Part shown: positions 1 through 8,764 of the stretch, in pieces | How the letters are laid out: the number at the start of each line of letters is the position of its first letter | Position numbering within the stretch: position 1 is the first letter of the stretch | Assembly (NCBI GenBank): GCA_021568835.1 | Contig: JAKGSH010000010.1 | Location: 1,984,001 to 2,048,000, forward strand | From: Streptomyces sp. Tue 6430 | GTDB taxonomy: Bacteria; Actinomycetota; Actinomycetes; Streptomycetales; Streptomycetaceae | Direction: 5' to 3' | Length of the DNA stretch: 64,000 nt | Notes under the pieces: model-generated | What the model was told of the DNA's origin: nothing | The model's input: only the letters and a program-made list of their open reading frames with translations | Database searches by the model: none | Translations under genes and position numbers: made by a program

Positions 1-350
1 TCGCACTCGCCGCGTTCGACGACATCCCGTGGTTCGTGCACACCGATCCCCCGGTCACCGCCATCGCCCAGCCCACGGGCGAGCTGGGCCGCGCGGCCGT
101 ACGCGCGCTGGTCGACCGGATCGAGGGGCGGACCCCGCGGTCCGTCACCCTCCCCGCCCGTCTGGTCGTACGCCGCTCGTGCGGCGAGACGGACGGGGCG
201 GACAGGACGGACGGGATGGACGGGACGGACAGGACAGGCGAGACGGACAGGACACGCGACACCGACACCGACGCTGTTGCTGCCGTCGGCGGCACCGGCA
301 GCAACACCGGAAGCGGCGAGAACTCAGCCAGGAACAGGAGCCAGTCGTGA
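1..350 (+). CDS. LacI-family transcriptional regulator, C-terminal end (partial)
   Basis: The frame is open from the window edge and its N-terminus, including the helix-turn-helix, lies outside. The visible part ends the periplasmic-binding-protein-like effector domain: FDDIPWF, then TAIAQPTGELGRAA and RLVVRRSCG, as in LacI/GalR regulators. It is followed by about 45 residues of low-complexity Asp/Thr/Gly/Arg tail (DRTDGMDGTDRTGETDR) encoded by imperfect repeats of a GACGGACAGGA-like unit at 185-265. The stop overlaps the GTG start of the downstream transporter ATPase, so it is the first gene of the ribose-type operon and probably its repressor. The assignment of the family is solid; the ligand is inferred from the neighbours. 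Confidence 0.85.
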   Translation, partial: ALAAFDDIPWFVHTDPPVTAIAQPTGELGRAAVRALVDRIEGRTPRSVTLPARLVVRRSCGETDGADRTDGMDGTDRTGETDRTRDTDTDAVAAVGGTGSNTGSGENSARNRSQS

Positions 351-1897
351 GCAACGCGGACGAGTTGCTGCGCATCGAAGGCATACGCAAGACCTTCCCC
401 GGGGTGGTCGCGCTCGACAGCGTCGACTTCGACCTGCGGCGGGGCGAGGTGCACGTGCTGCTCGGTGAGAACGGCGCGGGCAAGAGCACCCTCATCAAGA
501 TGCTCTCCGGCGCCTACACGCCCGACGCCGGGCGGATCCTGGCCGGTGGCGAGGAGGTGCGCATCCACGGGGCGCAGGACTCCGAGCGCCTCGGGATCGC
601 CACCATCTACCAGGAGTTCAACCTCGTCCCCGACCTGACGGTCGCCGAGAACATCTTCCTGGGGCGCCAGCCGCGCCGGTTCGGGATGATCGACCGCAAG
701 CGGATGGAGGCCGAGGCCGCCGTCCTGCTGGAGCGGGTCGGCGTCACCGTGTCGCCGCGTGCGCGGGTGCGGGAACTGGGCATCGCGCGCCTGCAGATGG
801 TCGAGATCGCCAAGGCGCTGAGCCTGGACGCGCGCGTGCTGATCATGGACGAGCCGACGGCCGTGCTCACCTCCGAGGAGGTCGAGAGGCTCTTCGCGAT
901 CGTGCGCAGGCTGCGCGAGGACGGCGTGGGCATCGTGTTCATCACCCACCACCTGGAGGAGATCGCGGCGCTGGGCGACCGGGTCACGGTCATCCGGGAC
1001 GGCCGGAGCGTCGGGCAGGTCCCGGCGTCCACGCCCGAGGACGAGCTGGTACGGCTGATGGTGGGCCGTTCCATCGAGCAGCAGTACCCACGGGAGCGTG
1101 CCGAGGCCGGCGCCGCCCTGCTGTCCGTCGAGGGGCTGACGCGGGACGGTGTCTTCCACGACGTCAGCTTCGAGGTGCGGGCCGGCGAGGTCGTCGGCGT
1201 GGCGGGTCTGGTCGGCGCGGGTCGTACGGAGGTCGTACGGGCCGTCTTCGGGGCGGACCCCTACGACCGCGGAGCCGTGCGGGTGGCGGGCACGCGGCTG
1301 CCCCGCCACGACGTGCCGGCGGCCATGGCCGCCGGGATCGGGCTCGTGCCGGAGGACCGCAAGGGGCAGGGGCTGGTGCTGGACGCCTCCGTCGAGGAGA
1401 ACCTCGGCCTGGTGACCCTGCGTTCGGCCAGCCGTGCCGGGCTCGTCGACCTCAAGGGGCAGCACGAGGCCGCGGGCCGCATCGCCGGGCAGCTCGGCGT
1501 GCGCATGGCCGGGCTCGGCCAGCAGGTGCGCACGCTGTCCGGCGGCAACCAGCAGAAGGTCGTCATCGGCAAGTGGCTCCTGGCGGACACCAGGGTGCTG
1601 ATCCTCGACGAGCCGACGCGCGGCATCGACGTCGGCGCCAAGGTGGAGATCTACCAGCTGATCAACGAGCTGACGGCCGCCGGGGCCGCCGTCCTGATGA
1701 TCTCCAGCGACCTGCCCGAGGTGCTCGGCATGAGCGACCGGGTGCTGGTGATGGCCCAGGGCCGGATCGCCGGCGAACTCCCGGCGGGCGAAGCCACCCA
1801 GGACGCGGTGATGGCACTCGCCGTGAGCACCCCCACGACCCCGACCACCCCTACCACCCCTACGACCACTGAAGTGGAGGCCGGCCGTGGCCGCTGA
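347..1897 (+). CDS. rbsA: Sugar (ribose-type) ABC transporter ATP-binding protein
   Basis: This is the double-ATPase energiser of a CUT2 (ribose/xylose-type) importer, 516 residues against about 500 for E. coli RbsA. Domain 1 carries Walker A GENGAGKST near residue 42 and Walker B VLIMDEPTA. Domain 2 has the degenerate P-loop GLVGAGRTE typical of RbsA, followed by signature LSGGNQQKV and LILDEPTRGID. The open frame extends further upstream, but the GTG at 347 is chosen: a GGAACAGGAG ribosome site precedes it, homology begins there, and it overlaps the preceding stop. The C-terminus ends in a Thr-Pro repeat (TTPTTPTTPTT). The stop overlaps the next gene by 11 bases, indicating translational coupling. 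Confidence 0.93.
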   Translation: MSNADELLRIEGIRKTFPGVVALDSVDFDLRRGEVHVLLGENGAGKSTLIKMLSGAYTPDAGRILAGGEEVRIHGAQDSERLGIATIYQEFNLVPDLTVAENIFLGRQPRRFGMIDRKRMEAEAAVLLERVGVTVSPRARVRELGIARLQMVEIAKALSLDARVLIMDEPTAVLTSEEVERLFAIVRRLREDGVGIVFITHHLEEIAALGDRVTVIRDGRSVGQVPASTPEDELVRLMVGRSIEQQYPRERAEAGAALLSVEGLTRDGVFHDVSFEVRAGEVVGVAGLVGAGRTEVVRAVFGADPYDRGAVRVAGTRLPRHDVPAAMAAGIGLVPEDRKGQGLVLDASVEENLGLVTLRSASRAGLVDLKGQHEAAGRIAGQLGVRMAGLGQQVRTLSGGNQQKVVIGKWLLADTRVLILDEPTRGIDVGAKVEIYQLINELTAAGAAVLMISSDLPEVLGMSDRVLVMAQGRIAGELPAGEATQDAVMALAVSTPTTPTTPTTPTTTEVEAGRGR

Positions 1898-3836
1898 CAC
1901 GCTCAAGAGCACGACGGGCGCCGGTGGCGGCGCCGCGGCGGTGCGCCGCCTGCTGCTCGACAACGGGGCGCTCACCGCGCTCATCGTCCTCGTCATCGCC
2001 ATGTCGGCGCTGTCGGGCGACTTCCTCACCACGGACAACCTGCTCAACGTGGGTGTCCAGGCGGCCGTGACCGCCATCCTCGCCTTCGGCGTGACCTTCG
2101 TGATCGTCTCGGCGGGCATCGACCTGTCGGTCGGCTCGGTGGCGGCGCTGTCGGCCACCGTCCTCGCCTGGAGCGCCACCTCGCACGGCGTGCCGGTCGT
2201 CCTCGCGGTCGTGCTGGCCGTCGCCACCGGCATAGCGGCCGGCCTGGTGAACGGTTTCCTCATCGCCTACGGCAAGCTGCCGCCGTTCATCGCGACGCTC
2301 GCCATGCTGTCGGTGGCGCGCGGTCTGTCGCTGGTGATCTCCGAGGGTTCGCCGATCGCCTTCCCCGACTCCGTCTCGCACCTCGGGGACACGCTCGGCG
2401 GCTGGCTGCCGGTGCCCGTGCTGGTCATGGTCGTCATGGGCCTGATCGCCGCGTTCGTCCTGGGCCGCACCTACATCGGCCGCTCGATGTACGCCATCGG
2501 CGGCAACGAGGAGGCCGCGCGCCTGTCCGGCCTGCGGGTGAAAAAGCAGAAGCTCGCCATCTACGCGCTGTCGGGCGTGTTCGCGGCCGCGGCGGGCGTC
2601 GTGCTCGCCTCCCGGCTGTCCTCCGCGCAGCCGCAGGCCGCCGACGGCTACGAGCTGGACGCGATCGCCGCGGTCGTCATCGGCGGCGCCTCCCTCGCGG
2701 GCGGCACGGGCAAGGCGTCCGGCACCCTGATCGGCGCGCTGATCCTCGCCGTGCTGCGCAACGGCCTCAACCTGCTGTCGGTGTCGGCGTTCTGGCAGCA
2801 GGTCGTCATCGGTGTCGTCATCGCGCTGGCCGTGCTGCTGGACACCGTGCGGCGCAAGGCCGGGGCGACCCCGGCGGCCGCCGGGACGGGCGGCGGCAAG
2901 GGCCGGCAGGCGGCGACGTACGGGCTCGCCGCGGTCGTCACCGTGGCCGTGGTCGGCGCGACCTCATTCCTGCACGGCGGGGCGTCGTCGACGGCGAACC
3001 CGAAGGTCGGTCTCGCGTTGTCCACCCTCAACAACCCGTTCTTCGTACAGATCCAGTCCGGCGCGAAGGCCGAGGCGAAGAAGCTGGGCGTCGACCTGAC
3101 CGTCACCGACGCACAGAACGACGCCTCGCAGCAGGCCAACCAGCTCCAGAACTTCACCAGTTCCGGCTACGACGCGATCGTCGTCAACCCGGTGGACTCC
3201 GACGCGGCCGGTCCGGCCGTGCGCGCCGCCGGCAAGGCGGACATCCCGGTCGTCGCGGTCGACCGCGGAGTCAACAAGGCGACCACGGACACCCTCGTGG
3301 CCTCCGACAACGTGTCCGGCGGTGAACTCGCCGCCCGGACCGTCGCCGAGAAGCTCGGCGGCACCGGCAGGATCGTGATCCTCCAGGGCCAGGCGGGCAC
3401 CTCCGCGGCCCGCGAGCGCGCCGAGGGCTTCGCCAAGGGCCTGAAGGCCTACCCCGGCATCCAGGTGCTGGCCCAGCAGCCGGCCGACTTCGACCGCACC
3501 AAGGGCCTCGACGTGATGTCGAACCTGCTCCAGGCCCACCCGGACGTCCAGGGCGTCATCGCCGCCAACGACGAGATGGCGCTCGGCGCGATCAAGGCGC
3601 TCGGCTCCAAGGCCGGAAAGTCCGTCCAGGTCGTCGGCTTCGACGGCACGCCGGACGGCCTGACCGCGGTCGGGAACGGCACGCTGTACGCGTCCGTGGC
3701 GCAGCAGCCCTCGGAGCTGGGCAGGATCGCCGTGGACAACGCGCTCAAGGCGTTCCAGGGCAAGAAGGTCGCGGACCTGGTGAAGGTGCCGGTGAAGGTG
3801 GTCACGAAGGAGAACGTGGCGGGCTTCGGCGGCTGA
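1887..3836 (+). CDS. Fused ribose-type ABC permease and substrate-binding protein (RbsC-RbsB)
   Basis: One 649-residue chain joins two normally separate subunits. Residues 1 to about 325 are a CUT2 permease (RbsC) with multiple hydrophobic segments and the conserved VIVSAGIDLSVGSV and VIGGASLAGGTG stretches. An extra transmembrane helix (about 341-363, YGLAAVVTVAVVGATSF) follows. Residues from about 371 are an RbsB-type binding domain, beginning VGLALSTLNNPFFVQIQ and containing VVGFDGTPDGL. The binding domain has no lipobox and is tethered by the extra helix instead. There is no stop or frame break at the junction. The GTG start follows a GGAGG site and overlaps rbsA. Such fusions are known in streptomycetes. 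Ribose is inferred from the kinase and pyranase downstream. Confidence 0.9.
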   Translation: MAADTLKSTTGAGGGAAAVRRLLLDNGALTALIVLVIAMSALSGDFLTTDNLLNVGVQAAVTAILAFGVTFVIVSAGIDLSVGSVAALSATVLAWSATSHGVPVVLAVVLAVATGIAAGLVNGFLIAYGKLPPFIATLAMLSVARGLSLVISEGSPIAFPDSVSHLGDTLGGWLPVPVLVMVVMGLIAAFVLGRTYIGRSMYAIGGNEEAARLSGLRVKKQKLAIYALSGVFAAAAGVVLASRLSSAQPQAADGYELDAIAAVVIGGASLAGGTGKASGTLIGALILAVLRNGLNLLSVSAFWQQVVIGVVIALAVLLDTVRRKAGATPAAAGTGGGKGRQAATYGLAAVVTVAVVGATSFLHGGASSTANPKVGLALSTLNNPFFVQIQSGAKAEAKKLGVDLTVTDAQNDASQQANQLQNFTSSGYDAIVVNPVDSDAAGPAVRAAGKADIPVVAVDRGVNKATTDTLVASDNVSGGELAARTVAEKLGGTGRIVILQGQAGTSAARERAEGFAKGLKAYPGIQVLAQQPADFDRTKGLDVMSNLLQAHPDVQGVIAANDEMALGAIKALGSKAGKSVQVVGFDGTPDGLTAVGNGTLYASVAQQPSELGRIAVDNALKAFQGKKVADLVKVPVKVVTKENVAGFGG

Positions 3837-3949
3837 CATCCGGCGAGCAAGCGGGCAAGCAGGCAGAGTGGGCGGGCGGCCGGGGCACCGGGATCCGCCC
3901 GCCCGTCTCACGTCACGTACGACATGTACGACGTACACAGGGGAGTTTC

Positions 3950-4897
3950 ATGTACGACTACGACCTCCTGGTCGTGGGGTCGGCCAACGCCGACCTGGTG
4001 ATCGGCGTCGAACGGCGCCCGGCGGCGGGCGAGACGGTCCTCGGCTCGGACCTGGCCGTCCACCCGGGCGGCAAGGGCGCCAACCAGGCGGTCGCGGCCG
4101 CCCGTCTCGGCGCCCGTACGGCGCTGCTGGCACGGCTCGGCGACGACGCGTACGGCCGGCTGCTGCTCGACTCGCAGCGGGCGGCCGGGGTGGACACCGC
4201 GGGTGTGCTGGTGGGCGGGGCACCGACCGGGATCGCGCTGATCACGGTGGACCCGTCGGGCGACAACAGCATCGTGGTGTCCCCGGGCGCGAACGGGCGC
4301 CTGACCCCGGACGACGTGCGCGCCGCCGCCGGCCTGGTCCGGGCCTCCCGCGTGGTGTCGGCGCAGTTGGAGATCCCGCTGGAGACGGTCGTGGAGGTCG
4401 TACGGAACCTGGCGCCGGGCAGCCGCTTCGTGCTGAACCCGTCGCCGCCGCGCCCGCTGCCGGACGAGGTGCTGGCGGCCTGCGACCCGCTGATCGTCAA
4501 CGAGCACGAGGCGAAGGTCATCCTCGGTGCGGCGGGGGCGGGGACGGCGACCGCCGGGGAGGCGGCGGCCGAGCAGACGGCGGCCGGGGACCGGCCGGAG
4601 GAATGGGCGCGGCTGCTGCTCGCGAAGGGGCCGAAGTCGGTGGTCGTGACGCTGGGTCCGCAGGGTGCGCTGGTGGCGTCGGCGGAGGGCGTGGAGCGGG
4701 TGGCGGCGGTGAAGGTCGACGCCGTCGACACGACCGGGGCGGGCGACTCCTTCACGGCGGCGCTGGCGTGGAAGCTGGGCGCGGGGTCCTCGCTCGCGGA
4801 GGCCGCGGCGTACGCGGCACGGGTGGGGGCGGTGGCCGTGACGCGGCGGGGCGCGCAGGAGTCGTTCCCCACGGCGGCGGAGGTGACTGCCCTGTGA
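3950..4897 (+). CDS. rbsK: Ribokinase
   Basis: PfkB-family sugar kinase of 315 residues that phosphorylates D-ribose with ATP to ribose 5-phosphate in the cytoplasm. The N-terminal PfkB signature GGKGANQAVAAARLG is present near residue 42, and the C-terminal signature DTTGAGDSFTAAL near 260 contains the catalytic Asp and anion hole. The ATG at 3950 has an AGGGGAG site seven bases upstream. There is a 113-base gap after the transporter, which could hold a secondary promoter. The final codon overlaps the GTG of rbsD, so the two are coupled. Family and reaction are secure; the exact pentose is inferred from context. Confidence 0.93.
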   Translation: MYDYDLLVVGSANADLVIGVERRPAAGETVLGSDLAVHPGGKGANQAVAAARLGARTALLARLGDDAYGRLLLDSQRAAGVDTAGVLVGGAPTGIALITVDPSGDNSIVVSPGANGRLTPDDVRAAAGLVRASRVVSAQLEIPLETVVEVVRNLAPGSRFVLNPSPPRPLPDEVLAACDPLIVNEHEAKVILGAAGAGTATAGEAAAEQTAAGDRPEEWARLLLAKGPKSVVVTLGPQGALVASAEGVERVAAVKVDAVDTTGAGDSFTAALAWKLGAGSSLAEAAAYAARVGAVAVTRRGAQESFPTAAEVTAL

Positions 4898-5282
4898 GGA
4901 AGGCCGGAATCCTCAACCGTCACCTCGCGGGCGCGCTGGCCGAGTTGGGCCACGGTCACGGGGTGCTGGTGTGCGACGCGGGCATGCCGATCCCCGAGGG
5001 CCCGCGCGTCGTGGACCTCGCCTTCCGGGCGGGCGTCCCCTCCTTCGCGGAGGTGGTGGAGGGCCTGCTGGCCGAGCTCGTCGTGGAGGGCGCGACGGCG
5101 GCCTCCGAGGTGCGGGAGGCGAACCCGGCGGCGGCCGGCCTGCTGGACGCGCACTTCCCCGACCTGGCCCTGGTCCCGCACGAGGAGCTGAAGAGGCTGT
5201 CGGCGGGGCCCGCCTGGTGGTGCGCACGGGCGAGGCCCGGCCGTACGCGAACGTGCTGCTGCGGTGCGGGGTGTTCTTCTGA
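4894..5282 (+). CDS. rbsD: D-ribose pyranase, with an apparent one-base frameshift
   Basis: RbsD interconverts pyranose and furanose forms of ribose, supplying the form used by ribokinase. The start KAGILNRHLAGALAELGHGH and DAGMPIPEG are classic RbsD, with His20 in the catalytic region. The frame changes at the GGGG run 5205-5208. Upstream reads HEELKRLSAG; downstream, one frame back, reads ARLVVRTGEARPYANVLL and ends CGVFF, the expected RbsD C-terminus. Adding one G restores a 129-residue protein of normal length. Read literally, the first frame runs far past the terminator. I regard the gene as intact and the missing G as a likely sequence error. The GTG start overlaps the rbsK stop. Confidence 0.85.
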
Positions 5283-5304
5283 ACGGGTGAGGCGCGGGGA
5301 CGCC

Positions 5305-5338
5305 CCGAGGGGCCCGGTCGGCAGGCCGGGCCCCTCGG
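5305..5338 (+). terminator. Hairpin terminator after the ribose operon
   Basis: CCGAGGGGCCCGG at 5305-5317 pairs perfectly with CCGGGCCCCTCGG at 5326-5338 over a short loop. It lies 22 bases after the rbsD stop. No U-tract follows, as is usual for streptomycete terminators. Confidence 0.75.
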
Positions 5339-5492
5339 TCGGATCCGGCCCCCGGCACCTGCCGGGCGGGCCAAACGCGCACGCCGGAGAATCTACCTGT
5401 TGTGATGAAACATGCAGGTCAGAGCGGCGAGACGAGCGAACCGGCGTGATGATGACAGGGTCTCCCCCACTCTCCTCCCAAGGAGCAGGACC

Positions 5493-6694
5493 ATGTCCGA
5501 AACCACCGAGCCCAACGTCGGCATGTTCACCCTCGCCGATCCGCTGACCACCGAACCCGCCACTCCGGTCGAGGTACCGGAGCACGAGGAATGGCAGCTG
5601 CCGAACGGCTTCGCCTGGATCTTCCCCGGTGAGGGCAACCAGGGTCTCGTCCGGCCCGTGATCATGGCCGACGGCTTCAACCTCGGCCGCAGCGAACTGG
5701 ACAAGCTCTACCAGGGGCTGGAAGGCGGCTACCGCTTCATCACCGAGCTGCGCCGGCGCGGCCGGGACGTGATCCTCCTCGGCTTCGAGGAGCGCAGCGC
5801 GTCCATCCTGGACAACGCGCAGGCGGCCGAGGCCGCCATCCTGCGGGCCGTCGCCGAGCAACTGGGTGACGCCCGTCTGGTCGTCGGCGGCTTCAGCATG
5901 GGCGGCATCGTCACCCGCTACGCGCTGGCCAAGCTGGAGACGCAGCGCATGGACCACCGCACCGCGCTGTACTTCTCCTACGACAGCCCGCACCGCGGCG
6001 CCTCCATCCCCGTGGGCGTACAGGCGTTCTCGCACTTGATCCCGTTCCCGAACAGCTTCGCGAAGCAGATGGACAGCCCGGCCGCGCGCCAGATGCTGTG
6101 GCGGCACTACGACAAGGACACCGGCAAGATCGGGGTCGCCCCGGAGCGCACCGAGTTCCTGGACGCCCTGAACCGGTTCGGCGGCTGGCCGCAGATCCCG
6201 CGGAAGGTCGCCGTCGCCAACGGCCGCGCCGACGGGGTCGGCCTGCCCGGCGTACCGCCCGGCGAGGTCGCCCTGCGGGTCGACCGGATCTACCCCGGCA
6301 CCACCTTCTACACCCAGGCCCAGGGCGACGACGTGACGGCCGCCTACCTGAACCGGCGCTTCCCCAGGCCGAGAGGACCATCACGACCAGCGACTTCCCC
6401 GAGCTGGACGGCGCGCCGGGCGGCACCCTGCACACGTACCGGATCCTCGCCGACGCGCTGCGCAAGCTCGGCGGCACGGTCGACCTGCGGCACGAGGAGG
6501 TCTGCTTCGTCCCGTCGGTGAGCGCGGTGGCCGTCCGCGACGTCGAGACGCAGAAGGACCTGTACACGAACATCGACGACCTCGCGCCGGAGGAGAGCGA
6601 GCTGGACGACTTCCTCTGCTCGTCCACGACCACCGCGCACACGGCCATCACCGAGGAACTCTGCACCTGGCTGCTGGACCGCCTGCCCCACTGA
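5493..6694 (+). CDS. Alpha/beta-hydrolase (lipase/esterase-like), with an apparent one-base frameshift
   Basis: A cytoplasmic-type alpha/beta-hydrolase of about 400 residues once one base is restored. The nucleophile elbow VVGGFSMGGIVTRYAL (GxSxG, Ser near residue 135) is preceded by the strand DVILLGFEER and followed by SYDSPHRGASIP, which resembles lipases acting on hydrophobic esters. No signal peptide is visible. The ATG at 5493 follows an AAGGAGCAGG site. The frame breaks at CCCC 6362-6365: before it reads DVTAAYLNRRFP, after it QAERTITTSDFPELDGAPGG and onward to the stop at 6694. One extra C makes the product continuous. The substrate is unknown. It stands alone between two terminators. 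Confidence 0.7.
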
Positions 6695-6720
6695 TCCGGC
6701 CGGCACACCGAGCACCACTG

Positions 6721-6758
6721 GGGCCGCCCGTCCGCTCACGTCTTGCGGCGGGCGGCCC
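6721..6758 (+). terminator. Hairpin terminator after the hydrolase
   Basis: GGGCCGCCCG at 6721-6730 pairs with CGGGCGGCCC at 6749-6758. It lies 27 bases beyond the hydrolase stop. The remainder of the 6695-7054 gap holds one further long inverted repeat (6901-6946) and no convincing gene. Confidence 0.65.
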
Positions 6759-6900
6759 CTTCGTCGCTCCCCGGTGGAACAAGCGGTTGCCGTGGGCAAG
6801 GCGGCCAACCGCACGAAGATCGCCATGAAGCCCGCGCAGGTGCGGTCGGCAAGGCGACTCCATCGGCCGACCGGCGGCAGCCGGTGTGGTGACGTACCCG

Positions 6901-6946
6901 GACGCATGGAGGGGCCCGGTCGGCGGACCGGGCCCCTCCATGCGTC
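6901..6946. terminator. Perfect 20-bp inverted repeat (terminator-like)
   Basis: GACGCATGGAGGGGCCCGGT (6901-6920) is followed six bases later by its exact reverse complement (6927-6946). The core AGGGGCCCGGTCGGC is shared with the hairpin at 5305-5338. It lies about 110 bases upstream of vapB, so it would insulate that operon from upstream transcription. It could alternatively be a binding site, but stem length and loop favour a terminator. Confidence 0.6.
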
Positions 6947-7054
6947 GGAACTCGCACGATCCTCCGGGCAGGGCGCCGGCCTCAGAAGTGGACCCGTGCA
7001 TACGGGTGTCACATTCTTCTCTGTACATCACCAACATTTTACGGAAGGCGCGGT

Positions 7055-7276
7055 ATGTCAGTGACCCAGATCGACATCGACGACGACGCCCTGGAACGCG
7101 CCATGGCTCTGTCCAAGGCCAGGACCAAGAAGGAAGCGGTCGATCTCGCCCTGCGCTTCTACGCCGAGCAGCAGGAGCGCGCGGCGCGCATCAGCCGTCA
7201 CTTCGAGCGTGCCCGTGACTGGGGCGCCGTCGAGGACGCCGAGCGTCTGCAGCGGGCGGAGAAGCACAGCCGGTGA
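7055..7276 (+). CDS. vapB: VapB-family antitoxin
   Basis: A 73-residue antitoxin. The N-terminal beta strand plus helices (VTQIDIDDDALERAMALSKA, then KKEAVDLALRFYAE) form a ribbon-helix-helix-like DNA-binding fold of the VapB/DUF2191 group. The charged C-terminal tail would wrap the PIN toxin. The ATG is preceded by GGAAGG at 7042-7047. Its TGA overlaps the GTG of the toxin gene, the usual VapBC coupling. By analogy with the family, the complex would autorepress from the AT-richer stretch at 7010-7050. Confidence 0.8.
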   Translation: MSVTQIDIDDDALERAMALSKARTKKEAVDLALRFYAEQQERAARISRHFERARDWGAVEDAERLQRAEKHSR

Positions 7277-7683
7277 TCTACTCGCTCGGCACGTCCGGCC
7301 TGGTACGGCTGCTCCGCAACCCCGAACTGCAATCGGCGTGGTACGACGCGATCGATGCCGGGGGCATCGGATCCTGCTATGTCCAGCGCGCCGAATTCCT
7401 CCACAGCGCCCGGAACGGACGCGAGTACGACGAGATCGCGGAGATGTTCACCGATCTCTACCCCGACGTGTCGGTACCGAAGAACGCCGGACGCTGGATC
7501 GGCGCGGTGCAACACCGTATGGCCCGGGCCGGGGAGCACCGCAGCGCCTCCGCAGTGGACCTCGTCATCGCCGCCACCGCGGCCCACCACGGTCTGACCG
7601 TCCTGCACGACGATGCCGACTACCGCGCTGTCGCCCGGCACGCGTCCGACCTGACAGAGCACAACGTCCACGACATCGCCTGA
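7273..7683 (+). CDS. vapC: VapC-type PIN-domain toxin lacking the first catalytic Asp
   Basis: PIN-domain protein of 136 residues. PIN RNases coordinate a metal with three or four acidic residues. Here Glu41 (QRAEFLHS), Asp96 (SAVDLVIAATA) and the Asp113/114/116 cluster (LHDDADY) are present. The first position is glycine: the N-terminus reads MIYSLGTSGLVRLL where the family has L-D-T-S. The codon is GGC, one base from GAC. The rest of the frame is intact, so the gene is not decayed, but the RNase activity is predicted to be lost or weak. GTG start overlaps vapB. Confidence 0.8.
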   Translation: MIYSLGTSGLVRLLRNPELQSAWYDAIDAGGIGSCYVQRAEFLHSARNGREYDEIAEMFTDLYPDVSVPKNAGRWIGAVQHRMARAGEHRSASAVDLVIAATAAHHGLTVLHDDADYRAVARHASDLTEHNVHDIA

Positions 7684-7776
7684 CGCGCGTCGGGCCTCAG
7701 GCGGAAGGTGGTCCGGGTCCAGGTGGAGCCGAACATGTTCCGTCCGGTTGGTCCGGCCGCCTGTTAGCGTGCGCGG

Positions 7777-8316
7777 ATGGAAGATCTGGGAACCGTGGCC
7801 TGGCCGCCGGAGCCGATCAGGACCGAGAGGCTCGTGCTCCGTGAACCCGAGGCCCGGGACCGTGCGGCGTTCATCGAGCTGCATGCCTCGCCGGAGGTGC
7901 ACACCTACCTCGGCGGCCCCCGGCCGCGTGACGAGCTCGAGCGCGAGATGCCCGAGGTGCCGGGGCGGTGGCCCGGGAACTTCGTCGTCGATCTCGACGG
8001 GGCGATGATCGGTCAGATCCTGCTCAGGAGGGCAAGGGGACACCGTCGCCCGGCCGCCGCGGGAAAGGCCGATCTCGGCTACCTGTTCCTGCCGCGTGCC
8101 TGGGGATCCGGGTACGCCGCCGAGGCGTGCGCGGCGGCTCTCCGCTGGCTCGCCGACGCACTTCCCGGCGAGCCGGTGGTGCTCACCACCCAGACCGCCA
8201 ACGTCGCCTCGATGCGCCTCGCGGCAAAGCTGGGATTCACCGAGGTGGAGCGGTTCGAGGCCTGGGACGCCGAGCAGTGGCTCGGCGTGCGGTCGCCGGC
8301 CACGCCGTCCGGCTGA
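7777..8316 (+). CDS. GNAT-family N-acetyltransferase (RimJ/RimL-like)
   Basis: Acetyltransferase of 179 residues of the Acetyltransf_3 type. RTERLVLREPEARD opens the domain. The acetyl-CoA-binding strand and loop appear as YLFLPRAWGSGYAAEA (a G-x-G-Y/x-A variant of Q/RxxGxG), followed by TANVASMRLAAKLGFTEV, the standard C-terminal motif. The ATG at 7777 is the first in frame. It is a single gene with no obvious partner. The acceptor could be a protein N-terminus, an amino sugar or a drug, and cannot be decided from sequence. Confidence 0.8.
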   Translation: MEDLGTVAWPPEPIRTERLVLREPEARDRAAFIELHASPEVHTYLGGPRPRDELEREMPEVPGRWPGNFVVDLDGAMIGQILLRRARGHRRPAAAGKADLGYLFLPRAWGSGYAAEACAAALRWLADALPGEPVVLTTQTANVASMRLAAKLGFTEVERFEAWDAEQWLGVRSPATPSG

Positions 8317-8337
8317 GTCGGCGCCGGAGTCCTGGCA

Positions 8338-8472
8338 GTGCTTTTCGACGTCACCCGCCGCGAACTCGCCGACGTCTTCGGCGAGGACCGGCTCGCGGCC
8401 ATCCCCGCCACCGCCTTCCCGCCCGCCGCAGCGGACACCGGGGGCGCCTGCCTTCTCCGGAGCGTCGTCTAA
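8338..8472 (+). pseudogene. Possible SUKH-type immunity protein N-terminal remnant
   Basis: A 44-codon frame from GTG 8338 to TAA 8470-8472 reads VTRRELADVFGEDRLAAIP, which resembles the first helix region of SUKH-4-type proteins (T-R-x-E-L-x-x-x-F/W-G-x-D). The rest of that roughly 180-residue family is missing, and the frame runs into the end of the convergent GntR gene. It is either a remnant or chance similarity; only the short match supports it. Confidence 0.25.
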
Positions 8473-8731
8473 GCAGGTGCGTCGGGAGCGGGTGGCAGGG
8501 GGTCGGAGACGAACGATCCCGAGCGCGGACCGTCACGACGAGCCCCCTCTCCCGAAGGATGTCCAGAGCCCGGCGGACTGTGCCCGAACCGACCTTGTGC
8601 TCGTGCGTCATGGTCAGTTCGCCCGGCAGCCGCGTGCCCGGCGGGTACTCACCGGAACGGATCTTCCGCTCGATGATCGCTGCGAGCTGTTCATAGACGT
8701 ACTGCGGTGAATCGGGGCTGATCTTGTCCAC
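8469..8731 (-). CDS. Small GntR-family regulator, with an apparent one-base frameshift
   Basis: A minimal GntR regulator that is essentially only a winged helix-turn-helix. SPQYVYEQLAAIIERKIRSG, GTRLPGELTMTHEH and GSGTVRRALDILRERGLVVT are typical of the short streptomycete KorSA/YtrA-like group. The GTG at 8731 begins VDKISPDSP. After GLVVTV the frame should read P-R-S-G-S-F-V-S and end PPAPDAPA at the TAG 8469-8471. This requires one extra base at GG 8527-8528 (top strand). The corrected length is 87 residues. It probably binds the repeated CACTAC-rich region just upstream. Such regulators often control adjacent small genes or integrative elements. Confidence 0.65.
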
Positions 8732-8764
8732 CCGTCGACCGTATGCCGCTACCTTCCACCGCGC

